Shown here in pieces: positions 1 through 6,679 of a stretch of 9,311 nt of DNA (the first letter of the stretch is position 1; each line of letters starts with the position of its first letter). Below the pieces are notes generated by a model that saw nothing but the letters and a program-made list of their open reading frames with translations, was not told where the DNA came from and made no database searches. A program made the position numbers and the translations under genes. The stretch lies in assembly GCA_000431775.1 (NCBI GenBank), contig FR888213.1, positions 11,860 to 21,170 on the forward strand, written 5' to 3'. This DNA comes from Clostridium sp. CAG:413 (GTDB taxonomy: Bacteria; Bacillota; Clostridia; Oscillospirales; Acutalibacteraceae).

Positions 1-757
1 AGGAATAGATAGCCATGAGGTTGTTTATGCCGTCCTTGCCGTCGGCGTATCTGACGATGGCCTCGCTGTCGGTGACGGCGGATTTGAATTTCTTGAGTAT
101 AGCGTCGGGGGTGTCAAGCAGCGAAACGGAGGCCTTGGGGTTCGGGTCGCTCTTTGACATCTTCTGAGTGGGGTCCTGCAAGCTCATGACCTTTGCGCCC
201 ACCTTGCCAATGAAAGGCTCGGGCAGGGTGAAGGTGTTGCCCCTGAGGGTGTTGAATCTGTCGGCGATATCCCTTGCGATCTCAAGGTGCTGCTTCTGAT
301 CGGCGCCCACGGGCACGAAATTCGCCTGATAGAGCAGGATATCCGCAGCCATGAGTACGGGGTAGGCAAAGAGGCCGACGTTGACGTTGCCCGCATTCTT
401 GAGCGATTTCTCCTTGAATTGGGTCATTCTCGAAGCCTCGCCGAACTGCGTGTAGCAGTCGAGTATCCATGCAAGCTCCGCATGCGCAGGCACCTGGCTC
501 TGGATGAATACCACGTTCTTCTCGGGGTCAAGGCCGACGGAGAGCAGTATCGCATACATCTCGAGGGTCTGCTGACGGAGCTTCGCCGGCTCGGGATGGA
601 TGGTCAGAGCGTGGAGGTCGGCGACGGCGTAAAGGCAGTCGTAATCCTCGCACATCAGCTTCCAATTCCTGAGTGCGCCGAGGTAGTTGCCGAGGGTGGG
701 TATCGAGGTGGGCTGGATAGCGCTGAGCACTATCGGCTTGCGTTCGGTGTTTTCCAT
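1..757 (-). CDS. trpS: tryptophanyl-tRNA synthetase (3' end cut by window)
   Basis: Cytoplasmic class Ic aminoacyl-tRNA synthetase that activates tryptophan with ATP and charges tRNA-Trp. The first 252 residues are visible; the family is usually about 330, so roughly the last quarter lies outside the window. Residues 12-28 carry the nucleotide-binding HIGH-type signature (AIQPTSIPTLGNYLGAL, with TLGN in place of HIGH). Residues 199-204 are a perfect KMSKSD loop. The stretch around 131-161 (AYPVLMAADILLYQA, then VPVGADQKQHLE) is the conserved tryptophan-pocket region of TrpRS. The ATG at 757 is preceded by AAGGAG 11 bases upstream. The gene lies 25 bases downstream of the aminotransferase gene with no promoter or terminator visible between them, so they are probably co-transcribed. 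One small oddity: the usual PSG/PTG before the signature reads PTS (Ser18). The identity is secure. Confidence 0.97.
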   Translation of the reverse strand, partial: MENTERKPIVLSAIQPTSIPTLGNYLGALRNWKLMCEDYDCLYAVADLHALTIHPEPAKLRQQTLEMYAILLSVGLDPEKNVVFIQSQVPAHAELAWILDCYTQFGEASRMTQFKEKSLKNAGNVNVGLFAYPVLMAADILLYQANFVPVGADQKQHLEIARDIADRFNTLRGNTFTLPEPFIGKVGAKVMSLQDPTQKMSKSDPNPKASVSLLDTPDAILKKFKSAVTDSEAIVRYADGKDGINNLMAIYS

Positions 758-782
758 TGTTATCTATTCTCCTTAGCGGTTA

Positions 783-1964
783 TTATTCAAAAGACTTTGC
801 CGCCTGTGCGAGCAGGCGGACGCCCTTGACGATATTCTCGTCGGTCGGGGTCGAGAAATTGAGGCGGATATACTGAGATTTTTGGCTCATGTCGACCATG
901 AAGGCGTTGCCGGGCACGACGGATACGCCGAGAGCCGAGCTGCGCCTGCAGAATTCAAGCATATCCACGCCTTCCCTTATCTTTGCCCAGACAAAAAGGC
1001 CGCCCTCGGGTCTGTGATAGGTCAGGAAGCCGCCCAGCTCCTTGTCGAGGCAATCGCAGAGCAGGTTCAGCTTGCGGCGGTAGATAGTCCTGATATGCTC
1101 GATGTGCTTCTCAATGTCGCACTCGGTGAGCCACTTGTATACGGTGAGCTGAGAGATGAGCGGGGTGTGGACATCCTGCGTCTGCTTCGCAACGACGAGC
1201 TTTGAGACGACCTCCTTCGGAGCGCTCAGGAAGCCGACTCTGATGCCGGGGGCGACTATCTTTGAGAATGAGCCGGAGTAAACGACGAGACCGTCGGTGT
1301 CCATGCTCTTTATCGTCGGGATATCCTCGCCAGATACGCGCAGGTCGCCGTAGGGGTTATCCTCTATGATGAGCACGCCGTATTTCTTCGCAAGCTCATA
1401 CATGCCCTTGCGCTTCTCGAGCGACATTGTCGCGCCGGCGGGGTTTTGGAAGTTGGGGATGGTGTAGATGAATTTAACATTCTTCTCGGTGCTCAGCTTC
1501 TGCTCAAGCACGGCAAGGTCGATGCCGTCCTTCTCAACGGGCACGCCGGAGAGGCGGGCGCCGAAGCTTCTGTAGCAGTTGAGCGCGCCGAGGAACGACG
1601 GCTCCTCGCAGATAACGCAGTCGCCGTGGTTGAGGAACGCCTGGCTCATAAGGCTCATCACCTGCTGAGCGCCGCTGGTGACTATGACGGCGTCGTTCTC
1701 GCTGAAGGCGTCGTAGCGGTCGCGGGCGAGCTTTTTAAGCTCCTCGATGAGGGGGGCGTAGCCCTCGCTCACGCCGTATTGCAGCATGAGGATAGGCTCT
1801 GTGTCGACGATTTCTTTTATAATTCGCTGCACATCCGCAACGGGAAAGGCGTCGGGCGCGGGGTTGCCGGCGGCGAGGGGGATGGTGTCGCCGGAGTTCT
1901 TGAGTATCTCCCTTATGACTGAGGGCTGGAGATTTGAGAATCCCTCTGAAAACTTATATTCCAT
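783..1964 (-). CDS. PLP-dependent aminotransferase (2-aminoadipate/aromatic aminotransferase-like)
   Basis: 393-residue cytosolic fold-type I (class I/II) aminotransferase, full length for the family. Visible landmarks are the SGAQQ cofactor-phosphate loop at 97-101, the NPAG motif at 174-177 (Asn174 contacts the PLP ring oxygen), EDNPYG at 201-206 (Asp202 pairs with the pyridine nitrogen, Tyr205), the Schiff-base lysine Lys235 in SGSFSKIVAPGIRVGF, and Arg367 in QYIRLNF, which binds the substrate carboxylate. The sequence style is that of the LysN/aminoadipate group and of the aminotransferase half of MocR regulators, but there is no DNA-binding domain. The true amino-acid substrate cannot be read from sequence; 2-aminoadipate, aromatic and branched-chain amino acids are all possible. 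The ATG at 1964 has AAAGGA upstream. It is the first gene of an operon with trpS, which would fit an aromatic amino-acid substrate, although this is only a contextual hint. Confidence 0.93.
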   Translation of the reverse strand: MEYKFSEGFSNLQPSVIREILKNSGDTIPLAAGNPAPDAFPVADVQRIIKEIVDTEPILMLQYGVSEGYAPLIEELKKLARDRYDAFSENDAVIVTSGAQQVMSLMSQAFLNHGDCVICEEPSFLGALNCYRSFGARLSGVPVEKDGIDLAVLEQKLSTEKNVKFIYTIPNFQNPAGATMSLEKRKGMYELAKKYGVLIIEDNPYGDLRVSGEDIPTIKSMDTDGLVVYSGSFSKIVAPGIRVGFLSAPKEVVSKLVVAKQTQDVHTPLISQLTVYKWLTECDIEKHIEHIRTIYRRKLNLLCDCLDKELGGFLTYHRPEGGLFVWAKIREGVDMLEFCRRSSALGVSVVPGNAFMVDMSQKSQYIRLNFSTPTDENIVKGVRLLAQAAKSFE

Positions 1965-2013
1965 ATTGATCGTCCTTTCGGAATAAAATGCTGTTTGTTT
2001 ATCCGTTCCTAAT

Positions 2014-2041
2014 ATTTTAGCACATTGCGCCGTATAATCAA
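2014..2041 (-). promoter_or_regulatory. promoter of the aminotransferase-trpS operon
   Basis: On the minus strand, TTGATT (2041-2036) and TAAAAT (2019-2014) are separated by 16 bases. TGC precedes the -10 box, giving an extended -10. Transcription would start near 2007 and give a leader of about 43 bases before the ATG at 1964. That is too short for a T-box, and no T-box consensus is present. Confidence 0.6.
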
Positions 2042-2059
2042 GAAAAATTTTATTTTTCG

Positions 2060-2088
2060 TTGTGCCGTGAGGCTCGGCGTGGTATACT
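2060..2088 (+). promoter_or_regulatory. promoter of the HAD phosphatase gene
   Basis: TTGTGC (2060-2065) and TATACT (2083-2088) are separated by 17 bases. TGG lies directly before the -10 box, an extended -10. The start would be near 2095, about 30 bases before the ATG at 2125. It lies back to back with the minus-strand promoter at 2014-2041. Confidence 0.6.
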
Positions 2089-2124
2089 ATGGGTATATCA
2101 TCGCACTCTCGGAGGTTATATATA

Positions 2125-2778
2125 ATGAAAAAGAATTATGACGCCGTGCTTTTTGACTTTGACGGCACTCTCGCCGACACGGGCGAGGGGATATTTGAGA
2201 GCGTGCGCTATGCAGTCGAGGCTCTCGGCAAGCCGCCGCTCAGCGATAAGCAGCTGCGCTCGTTCATCGGTCCGCCGATATACGATTCGTTTATGAATAT
2301 GCTTGACCTTGACCATGATCAGACCGAGTTTGCCGCAATGAAATATCGCGAGAGATACGCCGAGGGCGCAATGTTCAGCCTGCGGCTCTATGACGGTATA
2401 CCCGAGCTGCTGAAGAAGCTGCGTGAGAGCGGGATAAAGGTCTCGGTCGCAAGCTCCAAGCCCTGCGGCTTCATCGAGCGCATTGTCGGGCATCTCGGTA
2501 TGCGTGAGGATTTTGATTATATCGCCGCCCCTGCCGGTGACGACAAGCCCGAGTCGAAGTGCGAGCTTATCACGAGGGCGGCAAAGGCTCTCGGCGCGGA
2601 TAGATCCCGCGTGCTGATGGTCGGCGACCGCAAATTCGACATCAACGGCGCAAACGAGGCGGGCGTTGAGAGCGTCGGAGTGCTCTACGGCTACGCAAAG
2701 CCCGACGAATTGCAGCAGGCGGGCGCGACCTATATCGTCGAGACCGCCGCTGAGATCGAAAATATCATTTTCTCCTGA
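2125..2778 (+). CDS. HAD-superfamily hydrolase, phosphoglycolate phosphatase/5'-nucleotidase-like
   Basis: 217-residue soluble HAD subfamily IA phosphatase that removes phosphate from small metabolites through an aspartyl-phosphate intermediate. Motif I is DFDGTLADT at 11-19, with nucleophile Asp11 and acid/base Asp13. An alpha-helical cap follows, roughly residues 16-85. Motif II is the VASSKP stretch at 108-113 (Ser110/Ser111). The motif III lysine is probably Lys145 in KPESKCELI. Motif IV is MVGDRKFDI at 165-173, with Asp168 and Asp172 binding magnesium. The pattern GDRKFDI..A...G....GVLYGY is typical of the Gph/nucleotidase branch (COG0546), but the physiological substrate is not deducible. 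An in-frame upstream ATG at 2089 is rejected as the start because GGAGG at 2111-2115 sits nine bases before the ATG at 2125 and the motif I strand begins just after it. The last 14 bases overlap the end of the convergent membrane-protein gene. Confidence 0.92.
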   Translation: MKKNYDAVLFDFDGTLADTGEGIFESVRYAVEALGKPPLSDKQLRSFIGPPIYDSFMNMLDLDHDQTEFAAMKYRERYAEGAMFSLRLYDGIPELLKKLRESGIKVSVASSKPCGFIERIVGHLGMREDFDYIAAPAGDDKPESKCELITRAAKALGADRSRVLMVGDRKFDINGANEAGVESVGVLYGYAKPDELQQAGATYIVETAAEIENIIFS

Positions 2779-4249
2779 GCTTCATCGCCGCACCGTAGCA
2801 GACATAGAAAAGCAAGAAGCTGACCGCGGCGACAAAGAAAACAATGAATTCAGCGCTCCCGAACGTATTTGCGTATGTCGGGGAGCTTATTATTTGCCCG
2901 TAGGGGTAGCGTATGGCGTATGCGTTGCCGACGCAGAAGTAGAGAGCGCCGCAGGCGAGGAAATATAGCGGCAGCGCACGGGCGCAGAATTCATCGGTGC
3001 GGCGAGCCACGGGCACGGGCATACCGCGCATCACGATATTCTTGCGGAATATAATAAGGAATATTATAAATGCGATAACTGAAACACCCGCCGTGACGGC
3101 TATGGTGAATATATCCTCTTTCTTCTCGCCGAGCAGCCCTCTTTCGCAAAGATTCTCAAAGAGCCTAACGGAGAGCGGGCGAGCAAGGGTGAGCACAAAG
3201 GTGACCGTGAAGGTCAGCAGAGCACTGTATAGGCAGTGCAGATTGCGGCTCTTGAAGGGCTCCTCATAGGTGAATTTGCCCTCGCCGCCTGTGACACTTG
3301 CGGGCAGGCAAACGAGCAGCAGCATGACGAAAAATCCGATAAGGAAGCCTGTGCCGTATTCCCACATCGACCATGAGCCGCCCTTGAGGAACGCGGGGGC
3401 GTTGACGCTTGCAAAGAAGCCTGCGTCGGAGTCGATGATAAGAAATACATCCGCCGCCGTTATGGAAACGGCGCATATGAAGTCTATCGCAAGCGAAATC
3501 AGCCCCGTTATCTTATCCCTGAATGCGATAAGAGCCGTCAGCGAGCAGGCGAGAGCGCCTGCCGCCTGAGATATGCTCTCGATGCTTGCAAAATAGTTCC
3601 TGCCGAAGGGGATCTTCTTGGCCCATGCGATATTGTCGAAGTGCTTGAGATAGGCCGCCATCGGGGTCGCGTCAATGCCCTTGTCGGCAAGCCCCGTTTT
3701 GAAGTATTCGACCGCCTGCGGGCTGATGAGGTCGAGTATGTAATGTGCCGCAAACGCCTTGAAGAGCAGCATGACGGCGTAGTAAACGGCGATGAGCACG
3801 ATGTATCGGCGCACGCCGTATTTTTTCTTTGAAAAGAGGGATGATATGAACATGGCAAAGAGCGGCATCCAACCGAAGCCGAGCAGCAGCATTATCCAAA
3901 GCCCCGAGAATGGGTTCATCGGCATCACGGAGGCTATCTCCTCGCCCGTAAAGGGCTGAGAGCTGTCGAGATAGCCGCCCATCTGGCAGTTGAGCGTTCC
4001 CCAGCCGCTGTTGGTTATGCCGGCAAGGATGACAGCCACGGGTATTGCCTCGTAGCTCATCTTTTTTCTGTTGCCGAACAGGGCAAATATCAGCAGCGTC
4101 AGCGTGACAGTGAAGCAAAACATGCCCCACATCGAGCCGAAGCCCGAGTCGCCCCTCACTCGCCACATGAAGCCGCACATGAGCGCAGAGGCGAGGACGG
4201 CGAAGCAGCCTGCAGGTGCTCCGAGCTTTCCGTTAGCGCTTCTTTCCAC
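2765..4249 (-). CDS. unrecognised polytopic membrane protein, about 12 transmembrane segments
   Basis: I do not recognise this family. With the GTG start at 4249 it is 494 residues; an in-frame ATG at 4282 would give 505. I prefer the GTG because GGAG (4261-4258) lies eight bases before it, whereas the ATG has only AT-rich sequence upstream and would sit about ten bases from the predicted transcription start. Numbered on the 505-residue form, hydrophobic segments lie near 22-40, 51-70, 78-96, 127-150, 159-180, 232-252, 260-282, 310-328, 350-370, 391-413, 433-452 and 476-498. Conspicuous conserved-looking stretches between segments are MWRVRGDSGFGSMWGM (39-54), GITNSGWGTLNCQMGG (88-103) and GGSWSMWEYGTGFLIG (301-316), rich in Gly, Trp and Met. 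The C-terminus is basic (KLRRK). No signal peptide, ATP-binding or catalytic motif is visible. It is transcribed divergently from a sugar symporter, so a role in transport or sensing of a related compound is conceivable but unproven. Confidence 0.8.
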   Translation of the reverse strand: MERSANGKLGAPAGCFAVLASALMCGFMWRVRGDSGFGSMWGMFCFTVTLTLLIFALFGNRKKMSYEAIPVAVILAGITNSGWGTLNCQMGGYLDSSQPFTGEEIASVMPMNPFSGLWIMLLLGFGWMPLFAMFISSLFSKKKYGVRRYIVLIAVYYAVMLLFKAFAAHYILDLISPQAVEYFKTGLADKGIDATPMAAYLKHFDNIAWAKKIPFGRNYFASIESISQAAGALACSLTALIAFRDKITGLISLAIDFICAVSITAADVFLIIDSDAGFFASVNAPAFLKGGSWSMWEYGTGFLIGFFVMLLLVCLPASVTGGEGKFTYEEPFKSRNLHCLYSALLTFTVTFVLTLARPLSVRLFENLCERGLLGEKKEDIFTIAVTAGVSVIAFIIFLIIFRKNIVMRGMPVPVARRTDEFCARALPLYFLACGALYFCVGNAYAIRYPYGQIISSPTYANTFGSAEFIVFFVAAVSFLLFYVCYGAAMKLRRK

Positions 4250-4257
4250 AAAATCAA

Positions 4258-4261
4258 CTCC
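4258..4261 (-). promoter_or_regulatory. ribosome binding site deciding the GTG start of the membrane protein
   Basis: GGAG on the minus strand, eight bases before GTG at 4249. The alternative ATG at 4282 has no purine-rich site. The choice of start rests mainly on this element and on the predicted transcription start near 4292. Confidence 0.5.
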
Positions 4262-4298
4262 GTTTCGGGCAAATGCGCCCATTTAAAATTACATATAC

Positions 4299-4327
4299 AT
4301 TCTATATCATTTTCCTGAGGATTTCAA
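4299..4327 (-). promoter_or_regulatory. promoter of the unknown membrane-protein gene
   Basis: On the minus strand, TTGAAA (4327-4322) and TAGAAT (4304-4299) are separated by exactly 17 bases, with five of six consensus matches at -10 and four of six at -35. The predicted start is about 4292, which gives a leader of around 43 bases to the GTG at 4249. Confidence 0.65.
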
Positions 4328-4341
4328 CAGTAAAATCTCAG

Positions 4342-4460
4342 GCAGACATCAAAGCCGCTTTGTCTGTCATACAATTGAATAAATTTGACTGAGTCTGTCG
4401 GATTTTGCATTGACACGGCAGGCGTAAAATACTATAATACGGATGACATACAACAATCCG
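4342..4460. promoter_or_regulatory. candidate operator repeats between two divergent promoters
   Basis: Several short repeats cluster here. CAGAC (4343-4347) and GTCTG (4362-4366) are the outer arms, and AAAG (4351-4354) with CTTT (4358-4361) the inner arms, of an imperfect inverted repeat. GTCTGTC occurs twice as a direct repeat (4362-4368 and 4393-4399), 31 bases apart, which is close to three helical turns. GACT-G-AGTC (4387-4395) is palindromic. CGGAT (4440-4444) and ATCCG (4456-4460) form an inverted repeat just after the symporter -10 box. These are visible in the sequence; that any of them binds a regulator is inference, and short repeats of this size can arise by chance. Confidence 0.3.
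4410..4438 (+). promoter_or_regulatory. consensus promoter of the GPH symporter gene
   Basis: A perfect match to the sigma-A consensus: TTGACA (4410-4415), a spacer of exactly 17 bases, and TATAAT (4433-4438). The start would be near 4445, giving a leader of about 29 bases ending in AAGGAGG (4462-4468). A promoter this strong on an uptake gene usually needs a repressor to control it, which makes the neighbouring repeats more interesting. Confidence 0.85.
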
Positions 4461-4473
4461 CAAGGAGGACAAC

Positions 4474-5838
4474 ATGAAAAAGCAACTCACGGGCAGGTCT
4501 ATGTTCCTGTTTTGTCTCGGCGATTTTTCAAGGGCTATATTCAACGGCCTGACCGCCACTTATCTTATGTATATCTTTATCCCGCAGTCCACCTCGTCTC
4601 TGCCGCTGCTGCTGCCCTACGGGGCGCTGACATTTGCGGCTATCAGAGGCGTGGGAGTCATCTTTGACGCCCTCATCGACCCATTCATCGCCTCAAAGAG
4701 CGATAACTGCAAGCACCGCCTCGGCGCGAGAGTGCCGTTCCTGCGCTATGCTTCGCTGCCGATGGCGCTTTTCGCCGTGCTGATGGTATTCATGCCGGTG
4801 AATTCACAGAGCTGGATAAACGCCGTGTGGCTGCTCGCGATGCTGCTGCTCTATAATTTCTTCTCCTCGCTCTTCCTTGTGCCGTATTACGCACTGATAG
4901 CCGAGCTTGTCACGGATACCAAGCGCCGTGTGTTTTTCAGCACGATAAATACCCTGCTCTTTGTGCTCGGCAGCGCCGTGATATATGTCACGCCTATAAT
5001 CAAGAATGCGCTGCTCTCGGCCGGTATGAGCGAGATCGCCGCGTGGCGCTGCGCCTTCCTTGTATTCGGCATCATCGGCGGAGCCTGCGCCTTTATCTCA
5101 TCCTTCAGCATCAAGGAGGATGAATATGTGGAGCGCTCGGCGGGCTATGTGCCGCTGATCGAATCACTCAAGGCAACCTTCCGCTATAAAAATTTCGTTA
5201 TCCTGCTTGTCGGCTATATGCTCATGTGGATAGCGTTCTCGTTCTTTAATTCAACGCTCATGTATTATGTCACCATGCTGCTCGGACTCAGCGACAGCTA
5301 CGCCGTCATAATAATGGCTATCGCAATGATAGTGGGCGTGCTCTCATACCCGCTCGTCAATATCCTTGCCAAAAAAGTGGGCAAGAAGCCGCTGCTCATC
5401 GGTGCGTGCATAGCTTATGTCATTATCTATCTCGGCATTTACTTCTCCGCCGCCGTGATAAATGCGATAGGCGCCCTCGCAACGGGCATTCTTATCGGCG
5501 CGCTGATAGGCTTCCCGATATCAATCACTAATATCATCCCTGTCGCCGCGTTCTCCGACCTCGCCCAGTATGACACCATTAAAACGGGCGAAAACAGGGC
5601 GGCAATGTTCGTCGCCTCGCGCAACCTGCTGCATCAGCTCAGTCAGGCGATAGTGCTCTTTATCGTGCCGCTGACGATAACCGGCTCTGTGGTCGAGGGC
5701 AGCGCCAACTACGAGGGCGTGCGGACTACGGCGCTGATAGCCGCGGGCTTCATAGCGGCGGCGCTGGTATTCTATGTCTTCTATGAGGATAAAAAGATAA
5801 CGGGCGTTATCGACGAATACAACGCGACTCACAAATGA
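4474..5838 (+). CDS. GPH-family (MelB-like) sugar:cation symporter
   Basis: 454-residue integral membrane transporter of the glycoside-pentoside-hexuronide:cation symporter family (MFS_2 fold, 12 helices), the usual length for the family. The N-terminal GDFSRAIFNGL at 16-26 matches the family's opening helix. FDALIDPFIASKSDN (64-78) corresponds to the MelB loop between helices 2 and 3, including the paired aspartates Asp65 and Asp69 seen in family members. The late-loop signature FSDLAQYDTIKTGENRAAMF (360-379) parallels the family's D.xDYxxxKTGxR pattern. A central cytoplasmic loop spans about 213-238. The substrate, probably a glycoside or a sugar acid, and the coupling ion (sodium or proton) cannot be decided. 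The ATG is preceded by AAGGAGG five bases upstream. The gene is monocistronic, with a consensus promoter before it and an intrinsic terminator directly after. No glycosidase or regulator gene is adjacent to name the substrate. Confidence 0.9.
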   Translation: MKKQLTGRSMFLFCLGDFSRAIFNGLTATYLMYIFIPQSTSSLPLLLPYGALTFAAIRGVGVIFDALIDPFIASKSDNCKHRLGARVPFLRYASLPMALFAVLMVFMPVNSQSWINAVWLLAMLLLYNFFSSLFLVPYYALIAELVTDTKRRVFFSTINTLLFVLGSAVIYVTPIIKNALLSAGMSEIAAWRCAFLVFGIIGGACAFISSFSIKEDEYVERSAGYVPLIESLKATFRYKNFVILLVGYMLMWIAFSFFNSTLMYYVTMLLGLSDSYAVIIMAIAMIVGVLSYPLVNILAKKVGKKPLLIGACIAYVIIYLGIYFSAAVINAIGALATGILIGALIGFPISITNIIPVAAFSDLAQYDTIKTGENRAAMFVASRNLLHQLSQAIVLFIVPLTITGSVVEGSANYEGVRTTALIAAGFIAAALVFYVFYEDKKITGVIDEYNATHK

Positions 5839-5843
5839 TATTT

Positions 5844-5870
5844 AAGCTGCCGCTTGTCGGCAGCTTTTTT
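5844..5870 (+). terminator. intrinsic terminator after the symporter gene
   Basis: A perfect nine-base stem AAGCTGCCG (5844-5852) / CGGCAGCTT (5858-5866) with a five-base loop CTTGT, running into a six-base T tract (5865-5870). It begins five bases after the symporter stop codon and separates this gene from the methyltransferase operon. Confidence 0.95.
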
Positions 5871-5876
5871 GTATTC

Positions 5877-5905
5877 TTTACTTTTCTGCGGATATCTGAT
5901 ATAAT
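5877..5905 (+). promoter_or_regulatory. promoter of the trmN6-rsmI operon
   Basis: TTTACT (5877-5882) and a perfect TATAAT (5900-5905) are separated by 17 bases. TGA directly before the -10 box makes it an extended -10. The start would be near 5912, just after the terminator, and about 24 bases before the first ATG. Confidence 0.75.
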
Positions 5906-5935
5906 AGCCCTGTATTTTATCGGCAGGAGGGCGTT

Positions 5936-6679
5936 ATGGACGGTACAAGGCATGAATATCTCGGCGGCGGTATCACTGCCGTTGTCTCCGAGGCACATTC
6001 GTTCGGCACAGACGCGGTGCTGCTCGCTCATTTCGCTTCTCCCGGCAAGTGGGCTGTTTGCTGCGACCTCGGCTCGGGCTGCGGGATAATCCCGCTGCTC
6101 TGGTGCAGGCATGAGGGCGGCAGGATAACCGCCGTCGAGCTTCAGCCCCTCGGCGTGAAGCAAATAGAGGCGGCGATAGAGCTGAATTCCCTCTCCGACC
6201 GCCTGACCGCCGTGAATGCCGACCTGCGTGACCTGAAAGGCAGGGTGCCGTTCGGCTGCTTCGACCTCGTGACGATGAATCCGCCTTATAAAGCGAGCGG
6301 GGCGGGCATCGAGAGCAGCTCCGCACCCGACAAGATAGCCCGCCATGAGACTATGTGCTCGCTCTCCGAGGTCTGCGCCGCCGCGGCAAAGCTGCTGAAT
6401 TTCGGCGGCAGATTCTGCGTATGCATCAGGCCCGAGCGGCTGTGTGAATTATTCTGCGAGATGCGCTCTGCGGGGGTCGAGCCGAAGCGGCTGCGGCTCG
6501 TCGCAAAGTGCCCGGGCAAAGCCCCGTGGCTCGTGCTCGTGGAGGGTCGCCGAGGCGGCAAAAGCGGCATGACCGTCATGCCCGACCTGTTCGTCCACGG
6601 CGAGGACGGCGGCTATTCCGCCGAGATGAAAGAGATTTACGGCGATTATCTGCCGGAGAACAGAGGTGAAGGCAATTGA
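5936..6679 (+). CDS. yabB: tRNA1(Val) adenine-37 N6-methyltransferase-like protein (YabB/TrmN6)
   Basis: 247-residue class I SAM-dependent methyltransferase of the TrmN6/YfiC (COG4123) group, which methylates the N6 of an adenine in the anticodon loop of tRNA. A family-typical start (EYLGGGITAVVSEAHSFGTDAVLLA, with residues near 20-30 lining the pocket) precedes motif I, DLGSGCGIIPLL, at 44-55. Glu68 (AVELQP) would bind the SAM ribose. NPPY at 115-118 is motif IV, the signature of amino-group (N6-adenine) methyltransferases. Length is normal for the family. AGGAGG (5925-5930) lies five bases before the ATG. The neighbour rsmI overlaps its stop codon; the same order (yabB then the rsmI homologue yabC) is known in Bacillus subtilis, which supports both names. 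The exact tRNA target in this organism is inferred from the family. Confidence 0.9.
   Translation: MDGTRHEYLGGGITAVVSEAHSFGTDAVLLAHFASPGKWAVCCDLGSGCGIIPLLWCRHEGGRITAVELQPLGVKQIEAAIELNSLSDRLTAVNADLRDLKGRVPFGCFDLVTMNPPYKASGAGIESSSAPDKIARHETMCSLSEVCAAAAKLLNFGGRFCVCIRPERLCELFCEMRSAGVEPKRLRLVAKCPGKAPWLVLVEGRRGGKSGMTVMPDLFVHGEDGGYSAEMKEIYGDYLPENRGEGN

Noticed and set aside
287..829. 180-codon open frame on the plus strand across trpS
   Set aside because: It lies antisense to clear TrpRS coding sequence with the KMSKS and TLGN motifs. Its composition reflects the codon bias of the real gene, and it has no ribosome site or domain.
1446..1922. 158-codon open frame on the plus strand across the aminotransferase
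   Set aside because: Antisense shadow of a complete aminotransferase containing all its catalytic residues. The Val/Ala/Glu/Gly-rich composition is typical of reverse-complement frames of GC-biased genes.
2089..2124. Upstream ATG start for the HAD phosphatase
   Set aside because: It overlaps the predicted -10 box and would start before transcription does. The downstream ATG at 2125 has a good GGAGG and matches family N-termini.
1965..2124. Possible T-box or other riboswitch in the divergent region upstream of the aminotransferase-trpS operon
   Set aside because: There is no T-box consensus, specifier stem or terminator hairpin. The space is filled by two back-to-back promoters and short leaders.
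3672..4178. 168-codon frame on the minus strand inside the unknown membrane protein gene
   Set aside because: Same strand but another frame. It is His/Arg/Leu-rich without hydrophobic periodicity or a ribosome site, while the longer frame has regular membrane segments.
5807..6346. 179-codon frame on the minus strand across the terminator and yabB
   Set aside because: It would read through a strong intrinsic terminator and antisense to a methyltransferase with intact SAM and NPPY motifs.
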